DNA of 64,000 nucleotides from Rhodobacteraceae bacterium EL53 (GTDB lineage Bacteria; Pseudomonadota; Alphaproteobacteria; Rhodobacterales; Rhodobacteraceae), in NCBI GenBank assembly GCA_900313015.1, contig OMPR01000016.1:124001-188000 (forward strand), given 5' to 3'. How positions within the stretch are numbered: the first letter of the stretch is position 1; each line of letters begins with the position of its first letter. This document shows, one piece after another, positions 27,416 through 36,902 of this stretch. Under the pieces are notes generated by a model that saw only the letters and a list, made by a program, of their open reading frames with translations, did not search any database and was not told the DNA's origin. The translations under genes and the position numbers were made by a program.

Positions 27416-29119
27416 ATGATCTCTCGTCGTGATTTTCTTCAGGTCTCTATGGCGGCATCTGCCATGGTTGGGGCCTCTGGTTTCGGCAATTGGGCCCGTC
27501 TGGCGGCACAGCAGTCATTGACGCAGGACCAGCTGCTAGAGTTTGATACCTTTGGTAACATCTCTCTGATCCATATCACCGACATTCACGCACAGCTGAA
27601 ACCTATCTTTTTCCGCGAACCCGAGGTGAATTTGGGCATCGGTGCCGCCAATGGCCAGATGCCACACGTGACCGGCGCAGATTTCCGCAAGGCCTATGGT
27701 ATCGCTGACGGATCGCCGTCTGCCTATGCTCTGACATACAATGATTTCGCATCGCTGGCCAAAACCTATGGCCGCGTTGGTGGTCTGGATCGCGTATCCA
27801 CTGTGATCAACGCCATTCGCGCGGATCGCCCTGATGCTTTGTTATTGGATGGCGGCGATACATGGCACGGGTCTTACACCTGTCACCACACCGAAGGGCA
27901 GGACATGGTCAACGTGATGAACGCGTTGAAACCGGATGCAATGACATTCCATTGGGAATTCACCTTGGGCTCAGACCGGGTGAATGAGATCGTAGAGGGG
28001 TTGCCGTTTGCCGCCCTTGGCCAGAACATTTTTGATTCCGAATGGGATGAACCCGCCGAGCTGTTTAAACCCTACAAATTCTTTGATCGGGGCGGTTCCA
28101 AAGTCGCTGTGATCGGCCAAGCGTTCCCTTACATGCCCATCGCCAACCCGCGCTGGATGTTCCCCGAATACTCGTTTGGTATTCGGGATGAGAACATGCA
28201 GGATATGGTAAATGAGGTCCGCGAGGCCGGGGCCGATGTGGTTGTCGTTTTGTCTCACAACGGCTTTGATGTAGACAAGAAAATGGCGGGTCGAGTTCAG
28301 GGCATCGACGTGATCTTGTCGGGCCATACCCATGATGCGCTGCCCGAGCCGGTTCTGGTAGAAAAAACCCACATCATCGCCTCTGGTTCCAACGGCAAAT
28401 TCGTTAGCCGGGTTGATCTGGACGTGCGGGATGGTCAGTTGATGGGCCTCAAGCACAAGCTGATCCCGATTTTCTCAGACGTGATTGCGCCTGACGCGAC
28501 GATCACCAAGCTGATCGACGAACAGCGCGCGCCTTATGCGGATCAACTGAGCGAAGTGATTGGCCGTACCGATGATGCATCGACGCTCTATCGTCGGGGC
28601 AACTTCAATGGCACGTGGGATGATTTGATCTGTGATGCGTTGCTGAGCGAACGCGAGGCTGACATTGCCATGTCGCCCGGAGTGCGTTGGGGACCGTCGA
28701 TCCTTCCCGGGCAAGAGATCACCCGCGAGGACATCTGGAACGTTACCTCGATGAGCTATGGCGAAGCCTATCGCAGTGAGATGACCGGCGAGTTCATCAA
28801 AGTTATTCTTGAGGACGTTGGCGACAACCTGTTCAATCCTGATCCGTACTATCAGCAGGGTGGGGACATGGTGCGCGTGGGCGGTCTTGGCTATCGTATC
28901 GACGTCACTAAGCCACAGGGCGAACGCATCAGCGATCTGACTTTGTTGAAAACAGGTGAAGCGCTTCAAGCCGATAAAAACTATGCCGTCGCTGGCTGGG
29001 CCAGCGTCAACGAGGGCACCGAAGGGCCACAGATCTGGGATGTGGTGGAAAGCCATATCAAGAAGCTGGGCACAGTGACCGTCACCCCCAATACATCGGT
29101 CAAGGTTGTGGGCGCGTAA
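27416..29119 (+). CDS. soxB: SoxB, di-manganese sulfate thiohydrolase
   Basis: 567 residues: Tat signal SRRDFLQVSMAASA, then a 5'-nucleotidase-like metal site: ITDIHAQL (Asp, His), LLDGGDTWHGS, LSHNGFDVD and SGHTHD. It releases the terminal sulfone of SoxY-thiosulfate as sulfate. The C-terminal half is the substrate-shielding domain. Has its own operator-bearing leader 97 nt after soxA, unlike the closely packed genes before it. Confidence 0.97.
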   Translation: MISRRDFLQVSMAASAMVGASGFGNWARLAAQQSLTQDQLLEFDTFGNISLIHITDIHAQLKPIFFREPEVNLGIGAANGQMPHVTGADFRKAYGIADGSPSAYALTYNDFASLAKTYGRVGGLDRVSTVINAIRADRPDALLLDGGDTWHGSYTCHHTEGQDMVNVMNALKPDAMTFHWEFTLGSDRVNEIVEGLPFAALGQNIFDSEWDEPAELFKPYKFFDRGGSKVAVIGQAFPYMPIANPRWMFPEYSFGIRDENMQDMVNEVREAGADVVVVLSHNGFDVDKKMAGRVQGIDVILSGHTHDALPEPVLVEKTHIIASGSNGKFVSRVDLDVRDGQLMGLKHKLIPIFSDVIAPDATITKLIDEQRAPYADQLSEVIGRTDDASTLYRRGNFNGTWDDLICDALLSEREADIAMSPGVRWGPSILPGQEITREDIWNVTSMSYGEAYRSEMTGEFIKVILEDVGDNLFNPDPYYQQGGDMVRVGGLGYRIDVTKPQGERISDLTLLKTGEALQADKNYAVAGWASVNEGTEGPQIWDVVESHIKKLGTVTVTPNTSVKVVGA

Positions 29120-29158
29120 CAGCGCCCCGACCTCGGTCGAAATTTTTTTCAAGCAACG

Positions 29159-29176
29159 AATTCACTTATGTGAATT
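29159..29176. promoter_or_regulatory. SoxR/SqrR-type operator upstream of soxC
   Basis: AATTCAC-TTAT-GTGAATT, a 7-bp perfect inverted repeat, the longest of the series, 27 bp before the soxC start at 29203. It fits ATTC-N8-GAAT. It overlaps the codons of the longer frame from 29170, which supports the shorter start. Confidence 0.72.
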
Positions 29177-29202
29177 TATTGATGCAAAGGAGACAATTTC
29201 AA

Positions 29203-30483
29203 ATGAGTGAAAGCTCCAATAAAACGTCCCCCTCGCGCCGTCAGTTCCTGACCGGGGCTGCTGCTGCCGGGGTTGGTGCTGTTGCTGCAGGTGCAGCGCA
29301 GGCCAACGGGGACCCGCTGATCACGCAAGTGCAAGAGTGGGCATCCGCCACAGGTGAGGGCGTTGATGCAACCCCTTATGGTTTGCCAATTGAATTCGAA
29401 CAGGACGTGGTGCGTCGCAATGTTGAATGGCTGACTGCGGATACCATCAGCTCGATCAACTTTACGCCCATTCACGCGCTGGATGGCACGATCACCCCGC
29501 AAGGCTGCGCGTTCGAACGCCACCATTCGGGTGCGATTGAGCTGCGCAAAGAAGATTATCGCCTGATGATTAATGGGTTGGTGGATACGCCACTGGTCTT
29601 CTCGTACGAAGATCTGGAGCGTTTCCCCCGTGAAAATCGGGTGTATTTCTGTGAATGTGCAGCGAACACCGGCATGGAATGGGCGGGGGCGCAGTTGAAC
29701 GGTGCTCAGTTCACCCATGGCATGATCCACAACATGGAATATTCGGGCATCAGTCTGCGCACTTTGTTGGAAGAGGCGGGTCTAGATGCTGCTGGCGATC
29801 TGGCAGACAAATGGGTCTATGTCGAAGGCGCGGACGCGTCCTCGAACGGGCGCTCCATTCCGATGGCCAAGGCGCTGGACGATGTGTTGGTGGCGTTCAA
29901 AGCCAACGGTGAAGCGCTGCGCAAAGAGCATGGTTACCCTGTCCGTCTGGTTGTTCCCGGTTGGGAAGGCAACATGTGGATCAAGTGGTTACGTCGCATC
30001 GAAGTGACTGACCAAGCCGTGGAAAGCCGCGAAGAGACCAGCAAATACACCGATAATCTGGCCAATGGTATCGCACGCAAATGGACATGGGAGATGGATG
30101 CGAAATCTGTCGTCACCGCGCCCAGCCCGCAGGCGCCTATCAAACACGGCAAGGGCCCGTTGGTGATCACCGGGTTGGCCTGGTCAGGTCGCGGCGCGAT
30201 CAGCGGTGTTGATGTCTCGATCGACGGCGGCAAAACTTGGAAAGAGGCGCGCTTGGCCGCCCCCGGTCAGGACAAGGCGTTGACGCGGTTCTATCTGGAT
30301 CACGTCTGGGATGGGTCCGAGATGCTGTTGCAAAGCCGCGCGCGCGACACCACCGGCTATGTCCAGCCAACCAAGGATCAACTGCGCGAAGTGCGCGGGT
30401 TGAACTCTATCTATCACAACAATTGCATCCAGACATGGTGGGTGAAGGCAACCGGAGAGGCGGAAAATGTCGAAGTATCGTAA
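29203..30483 (+). CDS. soxC: SoxC, molybdenum subunit of sulfane dehydrogenase
   Basis: 426 residues: Tat signal SRRQFLTGAAAAG, then a sulfite-oxidase-type molybdopterin domain with the molybdenum-binding cysteine in YFCECAANTGMEW, and a C-terminal dimerisation domain (GAISGVDVSIDGGKTW). With SoxD it oxidises the sulfur left on SoxY by six electrons. I start at 29203, preceded by AAAGGAG; the frame from 29170 would include the operator. Overlaps soxD by 17 nt. Confidence 0.96.
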   Translation: MSESSNKTSPSRRQFLTGAAAAGVGAVAAGAAQANGDPLITQVQEWASATGEGVDATPYGLPIEFEQDVVRRNVEWLTADTISSINFTPIHALDGTITPQGCAFERHHSGAIELRKEDYRLMINGLVDTPLVFSYEDLERFPRENRVYFCECAANTGMEWAGAQLNGAQFTHGMIHNMEYSGISLRTLLEEAGLDAAGDLADKWVYVEGADASSNGRSIPMAKALDDVLVAFKANGEALRKEHGYPVRLVVPGWEGNMWIKWLRRIEVTDQAVESREETSKYTDNLANGIARKWTWEMDAKSVVTAPSPQAPIKHGKGPLVITGLAWSGRGAISGVDVSIDGGKTWKEARLAAPGQDKALTRFYLDHVWDGSEMLLQSRARDTTGYVQPTKDQLREVRGLNSIYHNNCIQTWWVKATGEAENVEVS

Positions 30484-31516
30484 GCTGATCGTATCCACAG
30501 CTCTGGCCGCCACGTTGGCGTTGCCAGCCTACGCCGAAAAGCTGGGCTTGGGTCGCACCGCCACACCAGATGAAATCGCCGCTTGGGACAAAGATGTCAG
30601 CCCCGATGGCACTGGCCTACCCGAAGGGTCAGGCGATGTATTCACCGGCGAAGAAGTCTTTGCTGAACAATGCGCCATCTGCCACGGAGATTTTGCTGAA
30701 GGTGTTGATAACTGGCCCAAACTTGCTGGTGGCATGGACACACTGGATCACGAGGATCCGCTGAAAACTGTTGGCTCCTATTGGCCCTACCTGTCCACCA
30801 CTTGGGATTACGTCAACCGGTCAATGCCTTTTGGCAATGCGCAGACTCTGACACCGGACGAGGTTTATGCTATCGTGGCCTATATCTTGTATTCCAACGA
30901 TCTGGTGGATGATGAGTTTGTCCTGTCCAAGGACAACTTCCTTGAGGTGGAGATGCCCAACAAAGATGGGTTTATTCTCGATGATCGCCTGACATCCGAG
31001 GCACACTTTGTCGGTGAACCCTGCATGGAAAACTGCAAGGAAACTGTCGAGATTACCAAGCGTGCTTTGGTTCTGGATGTGACCCCGGACGAGGGCACAT
31101 CAGCTGAGGCCGCTCCGGTCGCTCAAGAAGCGAAAGCCGAACCTGTGGAAGAAGCCCCCGTTGAAGAGCCCGCCGTTCAAGAGGCCGCCTTGGACCCAGA
31201 ACTGGTGAAAAAGGGCGAAAAGACCTTTAAGAAATGTAAGGCCTGCCATCAGGTTGGGGACAAAGCGAAAAATAAAACCGGCCCGATCCTGAACGGTATC
31301 GTTGGTGCGGCAGCTGCCAAGGCGGACGGGTTCAAATACTCGAAGGTTATGAAAGCCGCAGCCGAAGGTGGTCTGGTTTGGACAGACGAAGAACTGGGCG
31401 CATTCCTGACCAAGCCTAAGAAATACATGAAAGGCACCAAAATGTCTTTTGCCGGATTAAAAAAGGACAAGGATATTGCGGCGGTGATCGCCTACCTCAA
31501 ATCCTTCCCGCAATAA
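30467..31516 (+). CDS. soxD: SoxD, dihaem cytochrome c subunit of sulfane dehydrogenase
   Basis: 349 residues with signal peptide 1-23, haem 1 at Cys69-x-x-Cys72-His73 (CAICHGDF), a Glu/Ala/Pro-rich hinge near 205-245 and a second haem domain (KCKACHQVG) with the class I cytochrome ending GTKMSFAGLK. The second haem domain is a mobile electron-relay of cytochrome c2 type. The start lies within the soxC 3' end, typical of coupled subunits. Confidence 0.95.
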   Translation: MSKYRKLIVSTALAATLALPAYAEKLGLGRTATPDEIAAWDKDVSPDGTGLPEGSGDVFTGEEVFAEQCAICHGDFAEGVDNWPKLAGGMDTLDHEDPLKTVGSYWPYLSTTWDYVNRSMPFGNAQTLTPDEVYAIVAYILYSNDLVDDEFVLSKDNFLEVEMPNKDGFILDDRLTSEAHFVGEPCMENCKETVEITKRALVLDVTPDEGTSAEAAPVAQEAKAEPVEEAPVEEPAVQEAALDPELVKKGEKTFKKCKACHQVGDKAKNKTGPILNGIVGAAAAKADGFKYSKVMKAAAEGGLVWTDEELGAFLTKPKKYMKGTKMSFAGLKKDKDIAAVIAYLKSFPQ

Positions 31517-31517
31517 G

Positions 31518-32228
31518 ATGCGGGGTTTGGGAGGAGCAATACTAACGTGGGCCGCGCTAAGCAGCATGGCCCACGCAGAAGAAGAAGCCATCAGCATTGG
31601 GGACGCGGCGCAGGGTGCTGAGGTGTTCCAGAAATGCGCGTCCTGCCACGAAGTTGGGCAAGGGGCCCGTCACAAAGTCGGCCCGCATCTGAACGGTATT
31701 TTTGACCGCAAAGTGGCGCAGTTCGAAGACTTCAAATATTCGCGCGGCATCGAGCGCGCGCGTCGGGATGGCATGGTCTGGGATCTGGAGCATCTGGATG
31801 CCTACCTTGAAAACCCTAAAGCGTTGGTTAGCGGCACCCGCATGGCGTTTCGCGGTCTTAAAAATCAAAAAGATCGCAACGATGTTCTGGCCTATTTGCG
31901 CCAATTCTCGGCGAATCCACAGGACATACCCGAAGCCGCCCCAACAGCCCGCAAACGCGAGGTGGAGTTGAATGCAGACGTCCTGGCGATTGTCGGTGAC
32001 CCGGAATATGGCGAATACCTCGCCACGGAATGCACCACCTGCCATCAAGTGGATGGCGAATACGATGGCATTCCGGTGATCACTGGTTGGGTGATCGAGG
32101 ATTTTGTTATCGCCATGCATGCCTACAAGCGGGAAATTCGCCCACACCCGGTGATGCAAATGATGGCGGGGCGGCTCTCGGATGAAGAGATCGCTGCGTT
32201 GGCAGCCTATTTCAGCGCGCTCGAGTGA
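31518..32228 (+). CDS. soxE: SoxE, dihaem periplasmic cytochrome c
   Basis: 236 residues with a short signal peptide (ending about MAHAEE) and two haem sites: KCASCHEVG in an N-terminal cytochrome c2-like domain closing with GTRMAFRGLK, and ECTTCHQVDG in a C-terminal domain like the flavocytochrome-c sulfide dehydrogenase haem subunit. It serves as electron partner of SoxF. Begins 1 nt after the soxD stop with no clear ribosome site of its own. Confidence 0.9.
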   Translation: MRGLGGAILTWAALSSMAHAEEEAISIGDAAQGAEVFQKCASCHEVGQGARHKVGPHLNGIFDRKVAQFEDFKYSRGIERARRDGMVWDLEHLDAYLENPKALVSGTRMAFRGLKNQKDRNDVLAYLRQFSANPQDIPEAAPTARKREVELNADVLAIVGDPEYGEYLATECTTCHQVDGEYDGIPVITGWVIEDFVIAMHAYKREIRPHPVMQMMAGRLSDEEIAALAAYFSALE

Positions 32229-32269
32229 CCACTCAGGCGCGTTTCGGTTTTTTAAGGAGGAGGAATACT

Positions 32270-33532
32270 ATGACTATGAAACGCAGAACATTTTTGGGGG
32301 CGGCAGCCGGAACCGTTGCAACCTTGTCAGCGCCGATGGTTTTGGGGGCAGCAAAGCCACGGGTTGTTGTGATTGGCGGGGGCGCAGGGGGCGCAACGGC
32401 CGCGCGATACATAGCCAAAGGATCTAAGGGCGCGATTGATGTGACCCTCGTTGAACCGTCGCGGACCTATTACACCTGCTTCTTTTCAAACCTTTATCTC
32501 GGCGGGTTTCGCGAGCTGTCTTCGATTGCTCACTCCTATGGCACATTGGCCAGCCAGTATGGGGTAAATGTGGTTCATGATTGGGCTGTGGGTATCGATC
32601 GTGATGCCAAAACGGTCACATTAGCTGGCGGTGCGGCACTCCCTTACGATCGACTGGTCTTGAGCCCAGGTATTGATTTTGTGGATGGCGCTGTCGAAGG
32701 CTGGGATGTTACCGCGCAGAACAAAATGCCCCACGCGTACAAGGCGGGGTCGCAATCAGAATTGTTGAAAGCTCAGATCGAGGCCATGCCTGAAGGGGGC
32801 ACATTTGCAATGGTCGCACCACCTAACCCTTACCGGTGTCCTCCTGGCCCATACGAGCGCGTCTCGATGGTCGCGCACGTGTTGAAAGAGCGGAACCCAA
32901 CGGCAAAAATCATTGTAGCAGACCCCAAGCCCAAGTTTTCGAAAATGGCGCTGTTCCAAGAGGGATGGGGCAATCACTACGATGGAATGATCGACTGGAT
33001 CGGCCCGGATTTTGGTGGCAACAGCGTCTCTGTAGACCCGGATGCCATGATGCTGAGCATCGACGGGGAAGACACCAAAGTGGATGTCTGCAACGTGATC
33101 CCAGCTATGAAAGCCGGCCGTATCTGCGAAATGGCAGGCATAACAGATGGGAATTGGGCGCCTGTTGACGGGCGTACAATGCAAAGCCGTATGGATGAAA
33201 ATATTCATGTGCTTGGCGATGCTTGTGCTCAGGGTGACATGCCGAAATCTGGTTTCTCTGCGAATTCTCAAGCAAAAGTGGCCGCGATGGCGATCCGTTC
33301 GGCTTTGACTGATTCCAAAATGTTCCCGGCCAAGTTTTCGAACACCTGTTGGTCGCTGATCGGCACAAACGATGGTGTCAAAGTTGGCGCGACATACGAG
33401 GCAACCGAAGAGAAAATCGCCAAGGTTGACGGGTTTATTTCAAAGACCGGCGAAGACGCAGAGCTGCGTCAGGCGACCTTTGAGGAAAGTGTTGGCTGGT
33501 ATGCTGGCATTACCTCAGACATGTTCGGCTAA
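32270..33532 (+). CDS. soxF: SoxF, flavoprotein of the flavocytochrome c sulfide dehydrogenase type
   Basis: 420 residues: Tat signal KRRTFLGAAAG, FAD-binding VVVIGGGAGGATAARY, the cysteine in YYTCFFSNLYLGG and a second in NTCWSLIG that form the redox disulfide of FCSD. Oxidises sulfide and passes electrons to SoxE. The ATG at 32270 follows AAGGAGGAGG; an upstream GTG frame start is rejected. Last gene of the operon; soxG and soxH, present in Paracoccus, are not here. Confidence 0.93.
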   Translation: MTMKRRTFLGAAAGTVATLSAPMVLGAAKPRVVVIGGGAGGATAARYIAKGSKGAIDVTLVEPSRTYYTCFFSNLYLGGFRELSSIAHSYGTLASQYGVNVVHDWAVGIDRDAKTVTLAGGAALPYDRLVLSPGIDFVDGAVEGWDVTAQNKMPHAYKAGSQSELLKAQIEAMPEGGTFAMVAPPNPYRCPPGPYERVSMVAHVLKERNPTAKIIVADPKPKFSKMALFQEGWGNHYDGMIDWIGPDFGGNSVSVDPDAMMLSIDGEDTKVDVCNVIPAMKAGRICEMAGITDGNWAPVDGRTMQSRMDENIHVLGDACAQGDMPKSGFSANSQAKVAAMAIRSALTDSKMFPAKFSNTCWSLIGTNDGVKVGATYEATEEKIAKVDGFISKTGEDAELRQATFEESVGWYAGITSDMFG

Positions 33533-33539
33533 ATCGTTT

Positions 33540-33561
33540 GGGGGGGCTTAAGCGGCCCCCC
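33540..33561 (+). terminator. Candidate terminator of the sox operon
   Basis: A GC-rich inverted repeat, GGGGGGC and GCCCCCC around TTAAGCG, directly after the soxF stop and touching the stop of the opposing GlxA-type gene. No T tract follows on either strand, so its efficiency is uncertain. Confidence 0.35.
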
Positions 33562-34565
33562 TATGACCACGCCTTGCGGTAGGAATGCGGGGAATCACCG
33601 TATTTTGCGCGGAACTGCCTGGAAAGGTGACTGGTGTTGGCAAAGCCAGTTGCGATTGAAATTTCCGCGACAGTCATATTCGTTTCGTTCAAAAACGTGA
33701 ACGCGCGCGAAATTCTGAGGTCTAGATAATAGGCCATCGGCCCTTGGCCGAGGTAGCGCTTGAATAGTCTTTCGAGCTGACGCCGTGAAATGCCCAACCG
33801 GTCACAAAGATCAGTATTTGTCAGCGGGGTTTCCAGCTCGCTTTGCATCAGCTCGATTGCGGCAAGCAAAATCGGGTTGCGACTACCTATCACGACAGAA
33901 TGCGACGACCTTTGGGGCGATTGTGTGCCGGATCGCATGTGTATGCACATGTCGGCGACCATGATGGCAAGCTGCGGCCCATGGTTTTTTTCGATGAGTG
34001 CCAACATCATGTCGATAGCTGCATTTCCGCCCCCGCAGGTAGTGATGCGGCCGTCCGATTCAAAAATGCTTGGCGAAGGGATAAGGGATGGAAACGCCTC
34101 GATAAACCCGGGTTGGTTTTCCCAATGAAGCGTGAACCGCTGTCCACCCAACAGACCGGCCTTGGCCAATGCAAATGCCCCGGTACAGATGCCCCCAACC
34201 GACCGGCCGAATCTATATTCACGGCGAATCCAGTTCAGAACGGGTGTCGAACAGGTTTTTTCCGGCTCAACCCCCGCGCAAACAAAGGCGTGCGTGTTCG
34301 ACGGCAACGGCTTGAGAGCTTCGTCCGGGGTGATGCGCAAGCCATTGGAACAATAGATCGGCGCCCCATCTTCAGTCATCGTGTGCCACGTATAAAGCTG
34401 TTTTTTGGTCAATTGATTTGCGATCCGCAGCGGTTCAATCGCAGCCGCTAGGGCAAGCATCGTCGCTTTGGGCAGCAAGACAAAATAAAATGTTTCTGGC
34501 GGACCCTCAAACGGAACACTGAAATTTGCCGAAGCACCTTTCTGAACATACGGATTGCGAGACAT
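33561..34565 (-). CDS. GlxA-family regulator (DJ-1/PfpI-like domain plus AraC helix-turn-helix)
   Basis: 334 residues. The N-terminal half (about 15-190) is the class I amidotransferase-like fold (FYFVLLPKATMLALAAAIEP, SVGGICTGAFALAKAGLL); the C-terminal third is an AraC DNA-binding domain (TNTDLCDRLGISRRQLERLF and SIATGFANTSHLSRQF). Related regulators control arginine, choline and glycine betaine use; the ligand here is unknown. The ATG at 34565 has AAAGG 7 nt upstream; the frame continues 67 codons further without one. Tail-to-tail with soxF, but a role in sulfur control is not suggested by sequence. Confidence 0.85.
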   Translation of the reverse strand: MSRNPYVQKGASANFSVPFEGPPETFYFVLLPKATMLALAAAIEPLRIANQLTKKQLYTWHTMTEDGAPIYCSNGLRITPDEALKPLPSNTHAFVCAGVEPEKTCSTPVLNWIRREYRFGRSVGGICTGAFALAKAGLLGGQRFTLHWENQPGFIEAFPSLIPSPSIFESDGRITTCGGGNAAIDMMLALIEKNHGPQLAIMVADMCIHMRSGTQSPQRSSHSVVIGSRNPILLAAIELMQSELETPLTNTDLCDRLGISRRQLERLFKRYLGQGPMAYYLDLRISRAFTFLNETNMTVAEISIATGFANTSHLSRQFRAKYGDSPHSYRKAWS

Positions 34566-34640
34566 AGAAGGGCCTTTCGTCCCGGTATTGATCGGGATGG
34601 GGGTCATAACGTTAGGGCAGGGGGCGTTTTGAGCATAGTC

Positions 34641-34670
34641 TGATATTAAATGCATGCCGTTGATATTAAA
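34641..34670. repeat. Direct repeat TGATATTAAA, period 20 bp, before the GlxA-type gene
   Basis: TGATATTAAA at 34641-34650 and again at 34661-34670, exactly two helical turns apart. AraC-family proteins bind direct half-sites with such spacing. It lies about 75 bp upstream of the regulator start in the divergent gap to clpP, so self-regulation is plausible. Confidence 0.5.
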
Positions 34671-34702
34671 TTTGCGCCACGAAAGAGTATTATTGCGACT
34701 CA

Positions 34703-34770
34703 CCCTTGCAGTCCCCTTGGGTTTGAATATCGTGCAACTGCCCTTGCAGCCCCCCAGAGGCAGCACTAAG
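34703..34770 (+). promoter_or_regulatory. Repeated CCCTTGCAG-CCCC element before clpP, possible RpoH promoter
   Basis: CCCTTGCAG occurs at 34703-34711 and 34741-34749, each followed by a run of C. Alphaproteobacterial heat-shock promoters carry CTTG at -35; from the second copy a 17-nt spacer leads to CACTAA, a weak -10. clpP is often under sigma-32 control, but this assignment is by eye only. Confidence 0.35.
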
Positions 34771-34828
34771 ACTCGGGTAACCCATTATCGGGTATGGTCC
34801 CGATCCATTCCAAGAGCAGGCAGTCCAC

Positions 34829-35461
34829 ATGTTTGATCCCACCGAAACCTACATGAATACCCTCGTTCCCATGGTCGTCGAACAGACGAGCCGGGGTGAA
34901 CGGGCTTATGACATCTTTTCCCGACTGCTGAAGGAACGGATCATTTTCATTAATGGCCCGATCCATGATGGCATGAGCCATCTCGTGGTTGCACAGTTGC
35001 TGCACCTCGAAGCGGAAAACCCAACCAAAGAAATCAGCATCTATATCAACTCGCCAGGCGGCGTGGTGACTTCGGGTCTGTCGATCTATGACACCATGCA
35101 GTACATCAAACCCAAGGTGTCGACCCTGTGCATTGGTCAGGCCGCCTCGATGGGGTCTGTTCTGCTCGCCGGTGGCGAAAAGGGTATGCGGTTCTCGCTG
35201 CCGAACAGCCGCATAATGGTGCACCAGCCAAGCGGTGGCTACCAAGGTCAGGCAAGCGACATCATGATTCACGCGGCTGAGACCCAAAAGCTGAAGGACC
35301 GGTTGTATGACATTTATGTCAAGCACACGGGCCAAACCAAAAAATCCGTTGAAAAAGCTTTGGATCGTGACAACTTCATGAGCCCCGAAGAAGCCAAAGA
35401 ATGGGGCCACATCGACGAAATCGTCGAGAATCGCGCCAAAGGCGGAGACGACGAAGCATAA
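34829..35461 (+). CDS. clpP: ATP-dependent Clp protease proteolytic subunit
   Basis: 210 residues. Catalytic Ser107 (GQAASMGS), His132 ([10 protein letters not shown]) and an Asp near residue 181 ([11 protein letters not shown]) form the triad. It assembles into the double-ring chamber served by ClpX, whose gene follows after a terminator-like hairpin. Normal length for the family. Confidence 0.97.
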   Translation: MFDPTETYMNTLVPMVVEQTSRGERAYDIFSRLLKERIIFINGPIHDGMSHLVVAQLLHLEAENPTKEISIYINSPGGVVTSGLSIYDTMQYIKPKVSTLCIGQAASMGSVLLAGGEKGMRFSLPNSRIMVHQPSGGYQGQASDIMIHAAETQKLKDRLYDIYVKHTGQTKKSVEKALDRDNFMSPEEAKEWGHIDEIVENRAKGGDDEA

Positions 35462-35475
35462 GTGCTGAATAAACT

Positions 35476-35510
35476 GGCGCCCCCCAATGACTGAAGTTGG
35501 GGTGCGTTTT
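35476..35510 (+). terminator. Hairpin with T run between clpP and clpX
   Basis: GCGCCCCCCAA pairs with TTGGGGTGC (one bulge), followed by GTTTT. It would end part of the clpP transcripts before clpX. Confidence 0.6.
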
Positions 35511-35611
35511 GCGATTGTAGACCCTGCTGTGCTGTCTTAGATTGTTATGACAAGTGGGTGAAACGCCTCCCTCGTGGGGCACAAGCGGACACGGAGCCCG
35601 AAAGGTAGACC

Positions 35612-36880
35612 ATGGCAACGAATTCTGGCGGTGACAGCAAAAATACGCTCTATTGCAGCTTCTGCGGTAAGAGCCAGCACGAGGTGCGCAAGCTGATCGC
35701 TGGCCCGACTGTGTTCATCTGTGATGAATGCGTCGAGCTGTGCATGGATATCATTCGGGAAGAGACAAAGGCCAGTGGCCTGAAGTCTACCGATGGTGTC
35801 CCAACTCCCAAAGACATCTGCGAAGTTCTGGATGATTACGTGATCGGACAAGCCACCGCCAAGCGGGTTTTGTCAGTCGCGGTTCATAACCATTACAAGC
35901 GTCTGAACCACGCCCAAAAGGCGGGATCTGACATTGAACTCGCGAAATCCAACATCTTGCTGATTGGTCCAACGGGTTGTGGTAAAACACTGTTGGCTCA
36001 GACACTTGCACGTATTTTGGACGTACCCTTTACGATGGCTGATGCCACCACATTGACCGAAGCCGGTTATGTGGGCGAAGATGTTGAAAACATCATTCTC
36101 AAGCTGCTGCAATCGTCAGAATACAACGTTGAACGCGCGCAGCGCGGCATCGTTTACATCGACGAAGTTGATAAGATCACGCGTAAATCCGAAAACCCTT
36201 CGATCACCCGCGATGTATCGGGTGAGGGCGTTCAGCAGGCTCTGCTGAAGCTGATGGAAGGGACCGTTGCATCGGTTCCACCACAGGGTGGCCGGAAACA
36301 TCCACAGCAGGAATTTCTGCAAGTGGATACCACAAATATCCTCTTTATTTGCGGTGGGGCGTTTGCAGGTCTGGATAAGATCATCGCGCAGCGCGGCAAA
36401 GGCTCGGCGATGGGCTTTGGCGCCGATGTGCGCGACAATGATGAACGCGGTGTTGGTGAGATCTTTCAGGACCTTGAACCCGAAGATTTGTTGAAATTCG
36501 GTCTGATCCCAGAATTTGTCGGACGCTTGCCCGTTTTGGCAACGCTCGAAGATCTTGATGAAGACGCGTTGGTTATCATCCTGACCAAGCCCAAAAACGC
36601 ACTGGTGAAACAGTATCAGCGCTTGTTTGAGCTCGAAGATACCGAACTCGACTTCACCGAAGATGCCCTGAGTGCAATTGCCAAAAAGGCGATTGAACGC
36701 AAAACAGGTGCACGTGGGTTGCGGTCTATCCTCGAAGACATTCTGCTGGACACCATGTTCGAGCTGCCTGGAATGGAAAGCGTGACCAAGGTTGTCGTCA
36801 ACGAAGAGGCCGTGAATTCGGATGCTCAACCGTTGATGATCCATGCGGATGCGGAAAAGGAGCCCGCCTCGGCAGGTTGA
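35612..36880 (+). CDS. clpX: ATP-dependent protease ATPase subunit ClpX
   Basis: 422 residues: N-terminal C4 zinc-binding domain ([11 protein letters not shown] and CDECVELC), AAA+ domain with Walker A GPTGCGKT and Walker [11 protein letters not shown], pore loop GYVGEDVE, and the C-terminal small domain. Unfolds substrates for ClpP. 150 nt after clpP, as in most Proteobacteria. Confidence 0.98.
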   Translation: MATNSGGDSKNTLYCSFCGKSQHEVRKLIAGPTVFICDECVELCMDIIREETKASGLKSTDGVPTPKDICEVLDDYVIGQATAKRVLSVAVHNHYKRLNHAQKAGSDIELAKSNILLIGPTGCGKTLLAQTLARILDVPFTMADATTLTEAGYVGEDVENIILKLLQSSEYNVERAQRGIVYIDEVDKITRKSENPSITRDVSGEGVQQALLKLMEGTVASVPPQGGRKHPQQEFLQVDTTNILFICGGAFAGLDKIIAQRGKGSAMGFGADVRDNDERGVGEIFQDLEPEDLLKFGLIPEFVGRLPVLATLEDLDEDALVIILTKPKNALVKQYQRLFELEDTELDFTEDALSAIAKKAIERKTGARGLRSILEDILLDTMFELPGMESVTKVVVNEEAVNSDAQPLMIHADAEKEPASAG

Positions 36881-36902
36881 TCTGATAACCCAGAGTATCA
36901 AG

